64,000 bases of DNA from contig NC_087247.1 of the NCBI RefSeq assembly GCF_037042905.1, positions 59,605,920-59,669,919 of the forward strand, given 5' to 3'. The notes beneath the pieces were generated by a model. The model ran no database searches. It was not told where the DNA came from and worked only from the letters and a program-made list of their open reading frames with translations. Shown one piece after another: positions 1-11,183 of this stretch (position 1 is its first letter; each line of letters opens with the position of its first letter). A program made the position numbers and the translations under genes. This stretch comes from Lytechinus pictus (lineage: Eukaryota; Echinodermata; Echinoidea; Temnopleuroida; Toxopneustidae).

Positions 1-2440
1 CTTGTGATATAGGCCCATTTGAATGACAACATACCAGATCACTAGTTATCACAATAATTATGTTACCAAGTAGCAAAACATGTGGTACGATTACTTTTGA
101 AAACATTTTAGTTTCTCTACACAAATAAAATTATAGACTAATTTATCCTCTGTATTTGTATCAGATGTAGGCTTACTGGTACATTTTACAACTAACCATT
201 CTATAACACACAGTCAAAGAGAGACACCAAACAGTGTTGGTCAGTTTCCTCCCACTATAAATAGATGAAGAAAAATTCTTTTTCATTTTGTTTTGATGTT
301 GTCGGTGCTGATACTTATTCAGGGATGTGAAATGGGGCTATAAATTGATTGTGTTTATTCCATAGCTAAATCAGATCAGCAGCTTTATTCTGTTCAATAC
401 CATGTTGCATGTGCCCCTGTTGATGAAAGAAACAAAAATTGAGGAAATAACTTTTTTATATGCACCCTGATGTAGACAGAGAGAGGGTGGCTTTCAGGAG
501 GCAGAGGCCATTACCATTACGGTTGCATGTGATTTCTAATGCACACTTTTTACTTGGTGATTTATTGTTTCCATGATACTTGTATCTGGACTGCCTATGG
601 GATAATTTGCTAGCAACAACATAACTGTTGTGGAGGGTAACATGTTTATTAAGCATAATTATCTGAATTCAAAATGAAAAATAATTTTTTCTTTGCACGA
701 TAACTTTGTGATCATTCACACAAGGGCTGATTCAAAATGTTTAAATGCAGTTTAAATGATTGTTGAAAGCATCATTTTATTATTTTGACAACTGTTTGAA
801 CAGTGAATAAAAATCCTTCCCCAAAATTCAATAAGAAATAAAATTTTTACATCTTTAAATCCATGAAATGGTCCATTTATTTTATATATTTCCTTGAAAT
901 TATTTTGTTGACCACTATAAAAAAAAAGAAGAATATTCCCTTATTTCTTTAAGTAGTCTGGAAGATTGTTTTCAGTTGATGACACTAGATATACTAACAT
1001 GAATGTGGGACAGAAATGAACTAGAAATGTTTTTTTTAATTTTCTAATATTTTATTCAGAGTGTCAGCGATTGACAAAATTGCAAAACGGTTATCCTTTT
1101 TTAAAATAATAGTTGTTTGAATGGTGGTTAAATGTTTGACTTGGATCTACAGTAGTTAATACCATACATGACTTAAACTTTCTTTGTAATTTATAGGCCA
1201 ATGCTTTTACTTCAAGTAAGTTTGGTAGAATCCCACTTTTGGGATACACATAACTGGTAAAGCACCACCATAAAGTATGAATGCCTACAGTTGTGAGTTG
1301 TGACCATGATATTTTGAGGTCAAAGAATATAAGACTTGAGCTCAAAATGAGAAAACTTTTTTTTAAAAGAAATAAGATGAAAAAGCAAACAAGGCAGGCA
1401 AAATGCTTTCTAAATGAACTAGTGTTGGATTTCAATTTTCAAAATCATTTCCTCTTTTAATAGACGGCACCTGTGCATGCATTGTATAGGTAGTAGGAGC
1501 ATGTACAATATAATTGAATGATTTTTTGAAAGTCAGTAATGTTTATTTTTTTGTCATAACAAAGAAGTAACTTTTATGTTCAGCTTTTGGTGATCCTTAA
1601 TTCTTATTTTAATGAATCCCTTCTTAGAGTTTTGGACTAAATATTTATCTTTGTTCACAATCACAGCACCCCTACTTTCAAAAAGCTCCTCAAGTAAGTT
1701 TGGTAGAATATATAATTGTTTATAATTATGTTAATGGTATCTGTTAACTGTTTTATTGTGTTCAATGTTACCCGTACCTTTTGTAAAGTACTGTGATACA
1801 AATGTGAATTTTAGAGTTTCTAAAATACTATAAAAATGGGAGTGTACATGTAGTTTTTTTTTTAATGTTGTAGGCCTATGCATCGAGTATTATGCTACAT
1901 GTACATGTGTATATACTGTACTGCCTGTATATATATATCTGTCAAGTTCAACTCACTTTAATTGATGGTATGCAGACCTATATTTACTGTATGTGACCCA
2001 TATACATGTAGGTGTATGTACCTACATGCACCTGAACAAGCCATCAATGAATGTTAGAGATCCAGTTCTTTTATTCTGATATTGAGTGATCTGTATGAAG
2101 AAATAAAAGAGGAAAACTGTGTACATGACCTGAACTTGCCCTAACTGTGTGTGGCCTGTATAGCTTGGGAGTTTAGTACATGACCTTATGACCTATTCAC
2201 CGCACTTCTTTGGAGGGAGTCTGCAATGACATGCGTAAATTTGTGTGCTTAGGATATGATTGAAAAGTGCAAGTGACTGTGCGAATCATTGCTGGGCTGT
2301 GTAATTGGTTTTGACATGTGTTACATTGCATTGCAGATTATATAGTTTTTGTTGCTACACGTATGTATGATAAGATACCAGGATGGAAATCATGCAACAT
2401 TGTCGAATAGCTTTGACAAGTTCTTTTTAAATATTTTTTT
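1..2440. other. AT-rich sequence, no gene seen
   Basis: No frame here has coding character or splice-linked homology. A 19-base direct repeat containing a GTAAGT donor sequence lies at 1213 and 1691. Several TACATGTA octamers lie near 1844-2010. Undetected 5' UTR exons of TDG could be here. Confidence 0.5.
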
Positions 2441-2953
2441 ATTAAAGTGCAGGTCCATCCAGACAAAAAGTTGATTTAAATGAAAAGAGAAAAATCAGAC
2501 AAGTGTGCAGAAAATTTCATCAAAATTTGATGTGAAATAAGAAAGAAAGTTCATTTGATAAAATTTTGCTTCAATTCTTAAAACATTTATAATTATATGT
2601 ACAACTTGGTCACTATGAAAATGAGAGGACTGTTGATGTCACCCAATCACTATTGTTACTGTATTTTATCATGAGAAACATATTTTTTTTACCTACTGTA
2701 CAATGTGAAATAAGGTTCCTTGAATATGTTGATTGCAATGAATTGTTGCAAAATGTGATTCAATGTGTATGTTGCCGTATTGTCAAAGCTGCAAAAAAGG
2801 AATATTTTAACTGATATATAAAAAAGGTGTATGACATCATTAACTCTTTCATTTGCATCACACTCATCTTGTGTGTATAACTTTTTGTGGTAATAACTGG
2901 CACTTTCTTATTTTACATCTAATTTTGATGAAATTTTCAGCATCATGCTTTTT
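2441..2953. repeat. Truncated long-inverted-repeat MITE
   Basis: Begins ATTAAAGTGCAGGTCCATCC, followed by a segment ending in AGAGAAAAATC. It runs to a TTTTGATGAAATTTTCAGCAT segment at about 2925-2945 that is the inverted counterpart. It is the same family as 22884-23469. The outer right terminus is missing because a TGTCTCGCC element starts at 2954. Confidence 0.75.
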
Positions 2954-3091
2954 TGTCTCGCCTGCTTAGTAGAGCGAGACTATAGGCTTTTCCGACGGCG
3001 GCGTCAACATCAAATCTTAACCTAAGGTTAAGTTTTTGAAATGACATCATAACTTAGAAAGTATATGGACCTAGTTCATGAAACTTGGGCC

Positions 3092-3939
3092 GTGTTTATG
3101 CTTCCACTTTTCAAGCCAGAATCAGCGTTTCCAAACGTGATTAGTCCAAAACACGGTTGCGTCCATGCTTACTTTCATTTAAACGCTGTTTCAAAACACC
3201 CATCGTAAACTCACAAAAAGGTGCGTTTGTAAACGTCGTTTGACCAGAATCAGGCTTTCTGGGGAAGTATAAACAGAACCACGATCGTAAACGTGTTTAA
3301 ATGACGTCATTTGGTACATGCTTCCGGTGAGATGAAAATCCGCGGGCAAATACAGTCGCATTGCTCCATGGTCGCATGTTACCTCCACGGAATTACCTCT
3401 CATCTCCCTTGTTTTGCATGTGTAGTACTATCACTAGTCTTCCAATTTGTCATCACGATGAACGTTGAGGGATTTACAAAAAAAAAAAAAAACCTGGAAC
3501 ATGAGTTATAATGAGGAGACACCGCCAGATGCCCCAGTAGCATAAACAAATAGATATTTTATTATTTTGTATACTTAATATTCTTTATTTTTTCTTACTA
3601 TTATCCTCACCATGGTGGAAATTATATTAATTATATGGCTATATCAAGAAGCTCCATGCAATGACTAAAATATCGGAAATTGTTCGATGTTTATAGTCGA
3701 CGTACCTTCCCCATAACAACACTCGGAAAAAAAAACTTTCGAAAAAGGGCGCGCCCAATTTGACCTCGCTTTCCTGCTCAACGAAAATTACGATGCGAAG
3801 CCAGCTGGAGATCGTCACTTTGCCTCTGCAAAGTTAAGCATAAACAGCACTCCCAGAACCACGTTTACGATCGGCGTTTTGAATCGACGTTTGAAAACGC
3901 TGATTCTGTCGTCGCAATGGAAGCATAAACACACCTTTG
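3092..3939. mobile_element. Foldback DNA element nested in the TGTCTCGCC repeat
   Basis: The terminal inverted repeats are GTGTTTATGCTTCCA at the left and GGAAGCATAAACAC at the right, extended by imperfect AAACG(C/T)-rich pairs further in. It interrupts the repeat phrase AACTTGG...ACATAAGG, and TTGG occurs on both sides as a likely target duplication. No transposase frame: non-autonomous. Confidence 0.75.
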
Positions 3940-4147
3940 GACATAAGGTTAATCAAGTATTACTGAACATTCTGCCTGAGTTTCAGGTAACATGACCAAG
4001 GTCAAAGGTCATTTAGGGTCAATGAACTTAGACCATGTTGGGAGAATTATTTTCAAAATCTTAACTGAAGGTTAAGTTTTTGAAATGACATCATAACTTA
4101 GAAAGTATATGGACCTAGTTCATAAAACTTAGGCATAAGGTTGATCA

Positions 4148-4309
4148 GGGGAGTGTTTCATCAACATTTTCATCCGACAAGTTGTCAGATCTGACATCTT
4201 TCTCTGATGTTGATTGGCTGAGAGGTACTGTTACTATGGTAACTGTCGGATAAAATGGGACTTGTCGGATAAAACGTCCGACAAGTCCTTTCATGAAACG
4301 CTCCCCAGG
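4148..4309. mobile_element. Short palindromic MITE
   Basis: About 162 bases with ends GGGAGTGTTTCAT and ATGAAACGCTCCCC. Internally ACTTGTCGGATAAAAC pairs with a TCCGACAAGT-type arm. It splits the repeat phrase AAGGTTGATCAG/GTATTAG. A related core (ATTGGCTG with GTTACTATGGTA) recurs near 61480. Confidence 0.75.
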
Positions 4310-5575
4310 TATTAGTAGTGAACATCCTGCTCGAGTTTCAGGTCACATGACCAAGGTCAAAGGTCATTTAGGGCCAATGAACTTTGGCCAAGTTGGGGGT
4401 ATTTGTTGAATTACTATCATAACTTTGAAAATTTATGGATCTAGTTCATGCAACTTGGACATAAGGTTAATCTAGTATTAGTGAACATCCTGCCTGAGTT
4501 TCAGGTCACATGACCAAGGTCAAAGGTCATTTAGGGTCACTGAACTTTGGCCAAGTTGGGGGTATTTGTTGAATTACCATCATAACTTTGAACATTTATG
4601 GATCTAGTTCATGAAACTTGGACATTAGGTTAATCAAGTATCACTGAATATCCTGTGAGAGTTTCAGGACCATGGTCAATGGTCATTTAAGGCCAATGAA
4701 CTGTGGCCGTGTTGGGGGTATTTGTTGAATTACCATCCTAACTCTGAAAGTTTATGGATCTGGTTCATAAAACTTGGGATATATTAAGAGTAATCAAGTA
4801 TCACTGAACATCCCCCGTGAGTTTCAGGTCACAAAACCAAGGTCAAAGGTCAGTTGAGGTCAAACTTAGGCCATGTTGGGGTAATTGTTGAATTGCCATC
4901 ATAACTTTGAAAGTTTATGGATAGAGTGAATGAAATGTGGACATGGGTGTAGTTGACATGTCTTAAGTCACCGTTCAAATGTCATTTATGGTCAATGTAC
5001 GTGATATTACAGTATGTCATTATATGAATGGTATTTTTGTGAATGATTATTTATAGTAGTTTTCAAAGTTAGCACTGCTGCTATATTAAATCGCGTAATG
5101 CAGGCGAGACTGCCAGAGGCATTCCACTTGTTTTAATATATATTCTCTATTTATTCAAATCCATGGTTTGTTGGGATAGACTTGTCCTTCAGCAATGTAT
5201 CCTGAATATCCTACAGGCTGTATGCATGTTTCAGGAATATGGCCAAGATCAAAGGTCATTTAAAGGTCAATGAACTCTGGCCATGTTGGGAGTATGTGTT
5301 GAATTGGCATCATAACTTAGAAAGTTTATGGATCTAGCTCATGAAACATCGACATGAGGGTAATCAAGTATGAATGATTGTTTTGCACATGTATGTCTTA
5401 GGTCACATGATCATGGTCAAAGGTCATTTTAGGTCAATGGACATATTTTATTATCATATTAGTGTTTTCTTCTGTGAATACATGTAATTATTCATTAGCT
5501 ATTTTCAAAGGCAGCACTGCTACTATATCAAATTACGTGATGCAGGCGAGATTGCCAGAGGGGTTCCACTTGTTT

Positions 5576-5927
5576 TTTTAACAAATCACATTTTCCAATA
5601 AATGTGATTTTCCAAGAAGTTCATTTATTTTTTTTGAAGTTCAGCAATTCGAGGAATAATAAAATCAGAAATGCTGCCAGCCATTTTGTTAGAGTAAAGT
5701 CCAATTACCATAGGCTTCAAGTCGTAGCTAAGATGATGACATCATTACAATTTAGAATTAATTAGCTTTTATTCTATACAGGGAGGCTGTAATAGACTGG
5801 AATGTCGATTTTAGTACCGTATTCACACTTAAGATTTATACTATATAGGTTAAAATGTTAAATTGAGTGCTATTACAGTTTCTCTTAAAATGTGATTGCA
5901 ATGGATCGTGTAGTGTGTGATGGGCTT
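5576..5927. other. No gene seen
   Basis: AT-rich filler with a small hairpin (AAATCACATTTT and AAATGTGATTTT near 5580-5610). Confidence 0.4.
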
Positions 5928-7280
5928 CGGCCTGACGACTTGAAATTGATATTTCAATATTCGGATACCCAACACTGAAAACCGGACGGCGGACGGGTAT
6001 CCGAAATTTTACCCTGAAATATAAAAAATAATATCCATTTGCACTTATTTGAGTTATATTTAAGATTTTCAGTTAAATTTGAGTTTTGAACCTATCCGAT
6101 GATGGCGAGAGTCAGCGTGCGCTGATTAAAATATTTCTGAAAACCACGAAATTACGAGAAGCTGAATATTTTGGGTTGAATCTGTTTTGCAATCGGATTT
6201 GACTAATGTGAGTTAGCGGGAGGCTACGGCTACAAATGTAGATCGTATGACTGTGTAAGCTATTAGTAAATGACTATTATTTGAGTTATACAAGTCGGGC
6301 CTAGTTACGATCCCATTTAATGGTTGCGAGAGTTTGTGTGTTTATTTTTAGTTCCAATCGAATGAAATAAGATGCAATGAATTTGACCGAGGCGAGTGTA
6401 AGTGCGAGTCTACTATTACTAAAAGTCTAAAACCAGACAGGTCATTCAGCTCGCTTACACACGTGCTGTCCTGTCTGGAGTGAATCGTCCGATATATATT
6501 TGGTCACATTACACTCGCTACACCTTTAAATGGGATCGTACTTGGAATATTTTCATTTTCATGTCGGGTTTCTCCCCATTCCCCAAATTATAGCCAAGCT
6601 TCTCATTTCTCAACTTCTGAAACATAATCACACTTCTAACAAACATTCAAGACAAGATTTAATCACAGTAACAGTAACTAATCATTTACATTCATCACCA
6701 GTAAGTTTTACTGCAAAACACGTCGATTCACAACCGACCACATACTCGGCGGGCGCACATCATAAACCTTTCTGGCACGATACCGCCTTTTAAGTATTGT
6801 TGTTTACGTGATGATGGATATAAAAATTTATAGTGGATATGCCATTTAAACTGAAATAAAGGAAAATGTGTGTTTTGTAATATTAAATATTAATTCATGA
6901 AAGAGATTTTCAATTGACAATTATCATTCTTTCATTCTCATCATTCATCGCTATCATCTTCACCAATCTTGATAATCATTTAAAATCATTTTCACTAGCC
7001 ATCACTAATCACTCATCATCATCGTCATTCATTTCAGTTTCACTCTCATTATCATTCATCACAAAGTGTGCCATTATCATAATCACCAGTAAATCAGTAT
7101 CATAATAATTGACAGTACACATTAAAACAGAAGTCGAAATGAAATTGAGTTGGTGAGCTGAGCAGATGCCTCGATTAACAGGCATTTTAAAATTTATTTC
7201 TAGGTCAACTTCTTGCCAGTCAAGGATATTTTGATAGGAGGGAAGTAGTTCTCAAGTTTTCCTCCACACTTTTAACTTAA

Positions 7281-7777
7281 AAATAACGCTGTTTAAATGT
7301 TTAATCTACTTTAATGATTTAATCCCTTCATTCTAACAACTATCGTTTAAACTGTTCAAAAAAATGTTTTAAAAAGTTCACACAATTGTTTAAAAATACA
7401 TGACGGGCCCTAACAGCTTTGCTTCAAACGTAAAACAGCATATTTACGGTGAACTTAATTTTAGTTGAAAGTATCAATCTGGAATAACTGGAAAATGAAG
7501 GTGGCCATGACACATGCCCCTTTTCACCTCTGCCTCTGTTGGAAAGATATGATTTTTTAAAATAATCTAATAAAACCCTAATAGCGAAAATTACGCTGTT
7601 TAAACTTTAAATGTTTAATCCCTTCATTCTAACAACTATCGTTTAAACTGTTCAAACAAGATGTTTTAAAAAGTTCCAAAAATTGTTTAAAAATACATGA
7701 CGGGCCCAAACAGCTTTGCTTCAAATGTAAAACAGCATTTTTACGGTGAACTTAATTTTAGTTTAAAGTTAGGACTA
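7281..7777. repeat. Direct duplication of about 230 bases
   Basis: The segment from AACGCTGTTTAAATG through CTATCGTTTAAACTGTTCAA to ATACATGACGGGCCC is present at 7281-7514 and again from 7585. The second copy resumes at 8366 (GTATCAATCTGG) because a MITE split it. Confidence 0.85.
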
Positions 7778-7778
7778 G

Positions 7779-8367
7779 TTTAAAGGAGAATGAAACTCTT
7801 GGAGCAAGTTAGCTTTTGTGAAAGCAGAAAAATCAAAGAATAAGATCAACAAAAGTTTGAGTAAAATAGGACTAGCAATAGAAGAGTTATGAGCATTTGA
7901 ATGTCGAGATCACTAATGCTATGGAGATCCTCCCATTGGCAATGCGACCAAGATCTATGATGTCACAGATGAACAACTCTCCCCTTTTGGACACTGAAAA
8001 TATACCCCAAAACATTTTTACTCATTCTAATCATATGACAAACGATTCATCAATTATATAATGTTGTGAAACCTCTGTACTTGTCCTCTCATAAAGAGAA
8101 CACCTCACCTTGTGATAGACTCTATAAAAGTGAGAATATAAGTGAAATAAGTACTAAAGTAATGAGGGAGTTGTACGTGTGTGACATCACAGATCTTGGT
8201 CGCATTGCCAATGGGAGGATCTACATGGCATTAGTGATCTCAATATTCAAATGCTCATAACTTTCTTATTATTCATTCAATCTTCCTCAAACTTTCAACA
8301 ATATGTTTCTTTGATTTTTCTCTTTGATATGGATTCAGCTGGTTTCAAGGGTTTCATTCTCCTTTAA
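7779..8367 (+). mobile_element. TTAA-flanked MITE, copy 1
   Basis: Ends TTTAAAGGAGAATGAAACTC and GTTTCATTCTCCTTTAAA form long inverted repeats. It interrupts the second copy of the 7281 duplication, so its insertion is clearly the younger event. A nearly identical copy in opposite orientation lies at 27082-27672. The short open frame inside (8066-8260) recurs in that copy and is repeat sequence, not a gene. Confidence 0.88.
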
Positions 8368-9041
8368 AGTATCAATCTGGAACAACTGGAAAATGAAGGT
8401 GGCCATGACACACGCAATCAACATTCATTCGACGTTTTCAACTTTTCATAGAGTAAAAAATAATCATCTTCATTGGTAACCAAAGTTGCTGTGAGAAAAA
8501 GTAGAATTCATTTTGCATTTGATGAATAAATTACAAGAAACAACATGACACACCCGAGTTAAACCCGATCAACATTTATTTGACGCTTAAATGGTTTCAA
8601 ATTATCTTCATTCTTCACTCGCATTGAAAGTCGAGGTAAGAAAATATACGATGAGTTACGCATTTGAAATCATCAAAACATAAGATGGGAAAGAAAAACG
8701 ATCTTAAGCGACACCATAGTAAAATCGCCATCGTTGTCAGAACGGAACAGTACTTTACTCCATTCACAGACGGTCATGCTCCAAAATTGATATAAGGTCT
8801 TGTTTCAAAACTGATATAAAAACGACAGTTTTCGCGGGAATATATTACCGAAGAAGATTAATTGATATTGGCGACTAAAACTTATAAATTTTGTTGGTGA
8901 GTCTTACTAAATTTAATGAGTTTTTGTGACAGGAAAGTGGTGAATCAGTGTCCACGGATACCTGAACCCGAAAAATTAAAACCGTTATCCGTCCACGCGG
9001 GCGGAAACCGTTCGGATATCCGTTTGGTTGTAGCACTAGAT

Positions 9042-9589
9042 GGGCTTATATGTTTTTTTTTCAAAATTCTGACAGAAAATAAGTTTCTGTGAAGTGTTTC
9101 ATCAGGAACTGGAAGAAATGGATTTTTGATATGGCATTCATCAATATTTATACATGTATATCACAATTTCAGTAAAAAAGTCTGGGGTATTTTACAGAAA
9201 AGGATTTTAATAATCAGAAGATTTTCAGCTAGTTTACATGTACATGCACAGTCTGAATAGTGTAGCTCAGCTAGTATTCATGAACAATAGCTATTGATTG
9301 CTTTTGCAAATGTGTTGACCTTCAATCAGTTATCCTTTATTGGATTAAGGTTATTTCTTGATCTTTTCTCCTTGCTATCATTCCCAATTTGCTCCTTACC
9401 ATTTCCAAATATCAAATTTGTTGTAGAAATTAGAATTTGACATTCAGATGGACACAAATTTTGTGAATACTCATCAGCGTGAAATTTCAATTCAAAGCTC
9501 ATGTTTAGTATTAGTATTTACATGTACTGTAGCATCTCCAATAATGATGATAATAATTGTGATATCTTATTGAGCACACACACCGTGAG
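9042..9589. other. No gene seen
   Basis: Unannotated AT-rich sequence with three TACATGTA octamers (about 9152, 9234, 9518). Confidence 0.4.
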
Positions 9590-10427
9590 ATGCTCATGGC
9601 GCTAGCCCAGCAACAGTTCATTTGACCATGGTCAAAGGTCATTTAGGGTCAATGAACTTGTTGGGGAAATCAATATCAAAATCTTAACCAAAGGCTAAGT
9701 TTTTGAAATGTCATCATAACTTTAGAAAAAGTATATGGGCCTAGTTCATGAAACTTGGACATAAGTGTAATCAAGTACATGTATAACTGAACAACCTGCC
9801 TAAGTTTTACATGTAGGTCACATGACAAAGTTCAAAAGTCATTTAGGGTCAATGAACTTTGGTCATGTCGGGGGTATTTGTTAATTTCCATAACTTTAAA
9901 ATTTTATGGATCTGGTTCATGAAACTTGGACATACATGAAAGGGTAAACAAGTATTACCGAACACCCTGCCTGAGTTTTGGGTCAAAGGTCATTTAGGGT
10001 CAATGAACATAGATTATGTTGGGGGAATCAAAACAAAATCTCAACCAAGGTTAAGTTTTTTTAATATCATACAGTTTGTAACTCTGAAAATATATGGGTA
10101 TAGTATGGAAGGTTAAGTGTTCCAAAATACCCCAAAACACCCGATCAGGGGTTTTACTCTGTACGTGCAGTTATTTCTCTTTGCGCAAGCAACAAGAAAC
10201 TACTGATCAGGTGTTTTACTCTTCATGTGGAGGGAATGAGAAACTACTGATCAGTGGTTTTACTCTGCACGTGCAGTAGTTTATCTCTGCGTGAGCAATG
10301 AGAAATGTAAAGAAAAACTACTGATCAGGGATTTAATTCTGCACTATTCTCTGCACGAGCAACAAGAAACTACTGATCAGGGGTTTTTACTCTGCACGTG
10401 CAGTAGTTTCTGTGGTTTATTTCCGAT

Positions 10428-10830
10428 TCGTTTAATTCCAATTCGTCCAATTACCAACTCGTCTACTATCATTTGGTCTACCTTCAGTTCGTCCACTATC
10501 CACAAGGTCTAATTGCCAATTCGTCCATCCACCATTTCGTCTTATAACCAGTTGATCCATTATCCATTTAGTTCATAAACCATTTGGTCTAATTCGATAA
10601 GTGTTCATTGGGCGAAATGAATGAAAAGAAAATGGGTACAAGACCAACTGGTTATTAGACGAAATTCTCATAGACGAAGTGGTGATTAGACAAAGGGATG
10701 ATTGGACCAAATGGTTATTGGACCAAGTGGTTGTTAGACGTAATGTTGATGGACGGAATGACACTAGACTAAATGAAAGTAGACCATGTGGTGAGTGGAC
10801 AAATTGGCAATTTACCATTTCTGTCAGATG
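10428..10830. repeat. Palindromic array with a 15-16 base period
   Basis: The left half repeats words like TTCGTCCAATTACCAAC and TTTGGTCTAATTGCCAA every 15-17 bases. The right half (from about 10605) repeats the same words in reverse complement (GGACCAAATGGTTATTGGAC). The symmetry centre is near 10600. Confidence 0.8.
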
Positions 10831-10847
10831 AGTGAGAATAGTCTGGG

Positions 10848-11183
10848 TGGGTGTTTCATAAAGCTGTTTGTAAAGTTACACACAACTGTACCCCCGACTG
10901 GAACATGTTCTTAGGTCATAGTTCAATTACATAGGGATATCATATAGCACAAAAAAGGATCACCAGTCGTGCGTAAAGTCTTAAGAACAGCTTTATGAAA
11001 CACCCCCCGGGGGGGTGTTTCATAAAGCTGTTTGTAAAGTTACAAACGACTTTACGCACGACTGGAACATGTTCTTAGGTCATAAATCAATTATATAGCG
11101 ATATCACATAGCACAAGAAAGGATCACCAGTCGTGCGTAAAGTCATTTGTATCTTACGAACAGCTTTATGAAACACCCACCCG
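10848..11183. mobile_element. Two tandem palindromic MITEs
   Basis: Two units of about 165 bases sit head to tail. Each begins GGGTGTTTCATAAAGCTGTT and ends AACAGCTTTATGAAACACCC, and each is an almost complete palindrome. The second has better-matched arms (ACGACTTTACGCACGACTGG and CCAGTCGTGCGTAAAGTC). A diverged end of the same family lies at about 63918-63972. Confidence 0.88.

Larger units (their letters stand above)
2954..5575. repeat. TGTCTCGCC-bounded tandem-core element (TGTCTCGCCTGC subtype)
   Basis: Starts TGTCTCGCCTGC and ends in GCAGGCGAGA plus a short tail. The same 3' end also occurs at about 5100, so this may be two tandem elements. The core is a degenerate repeat of about 162 bases with words such as CATGACCAAGGTCAAAGGTC and AACTTTGGCCAAGTTGGGGG, near 4000, 4350, 4515, 4675 and 4838, with looser units to 5430. 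Two younger elements are nested inside it (3092-3939 and 4148-4309). Confidence 0.8.
5928..9038. mobile_element. Possible non-autonomous hAT-like element, 3.1 kb
   Basis: Flanked by the direct repeat GATGGGCTT (5919-5927 and 9039-9047). The right end, read inwards on the minus strand, is TAGTGCTACAACCAAACGGA, which resembles hAT termini. Both ends contain CGGATAC and GGACGG-type words, but the left terminus is not a clean inverted copy. Inside are an ATCATTCATC-type low-complexity stretch (6910-7105), a direct duplication (7281-7514 and from 7585) and a nested MITE. No transposase was seen. Confidence 0.45.

Noticed and set aside
1091..1435. 114-codon minus-strand frame
   Set aside because: Low-complexity Phe/Leu/Ser-rich translation of AT-rich DNA. 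No homology recognised and no splice support.
8066..8260. Conserved 64-codon frame, repeated at 27189-27383 on the other strand
   Set aside because: Both copies are inside the same MITE family. Conservation reflects recent transposition, not coding.
10094..10512. Short frames with repeated EQQETTDQGF-like words, as a possible repeat protein
   Set aside because: The words come from translating the 64-base tandem unit. Frames shift between units and similar words appear on the opposite strand in the right arm.
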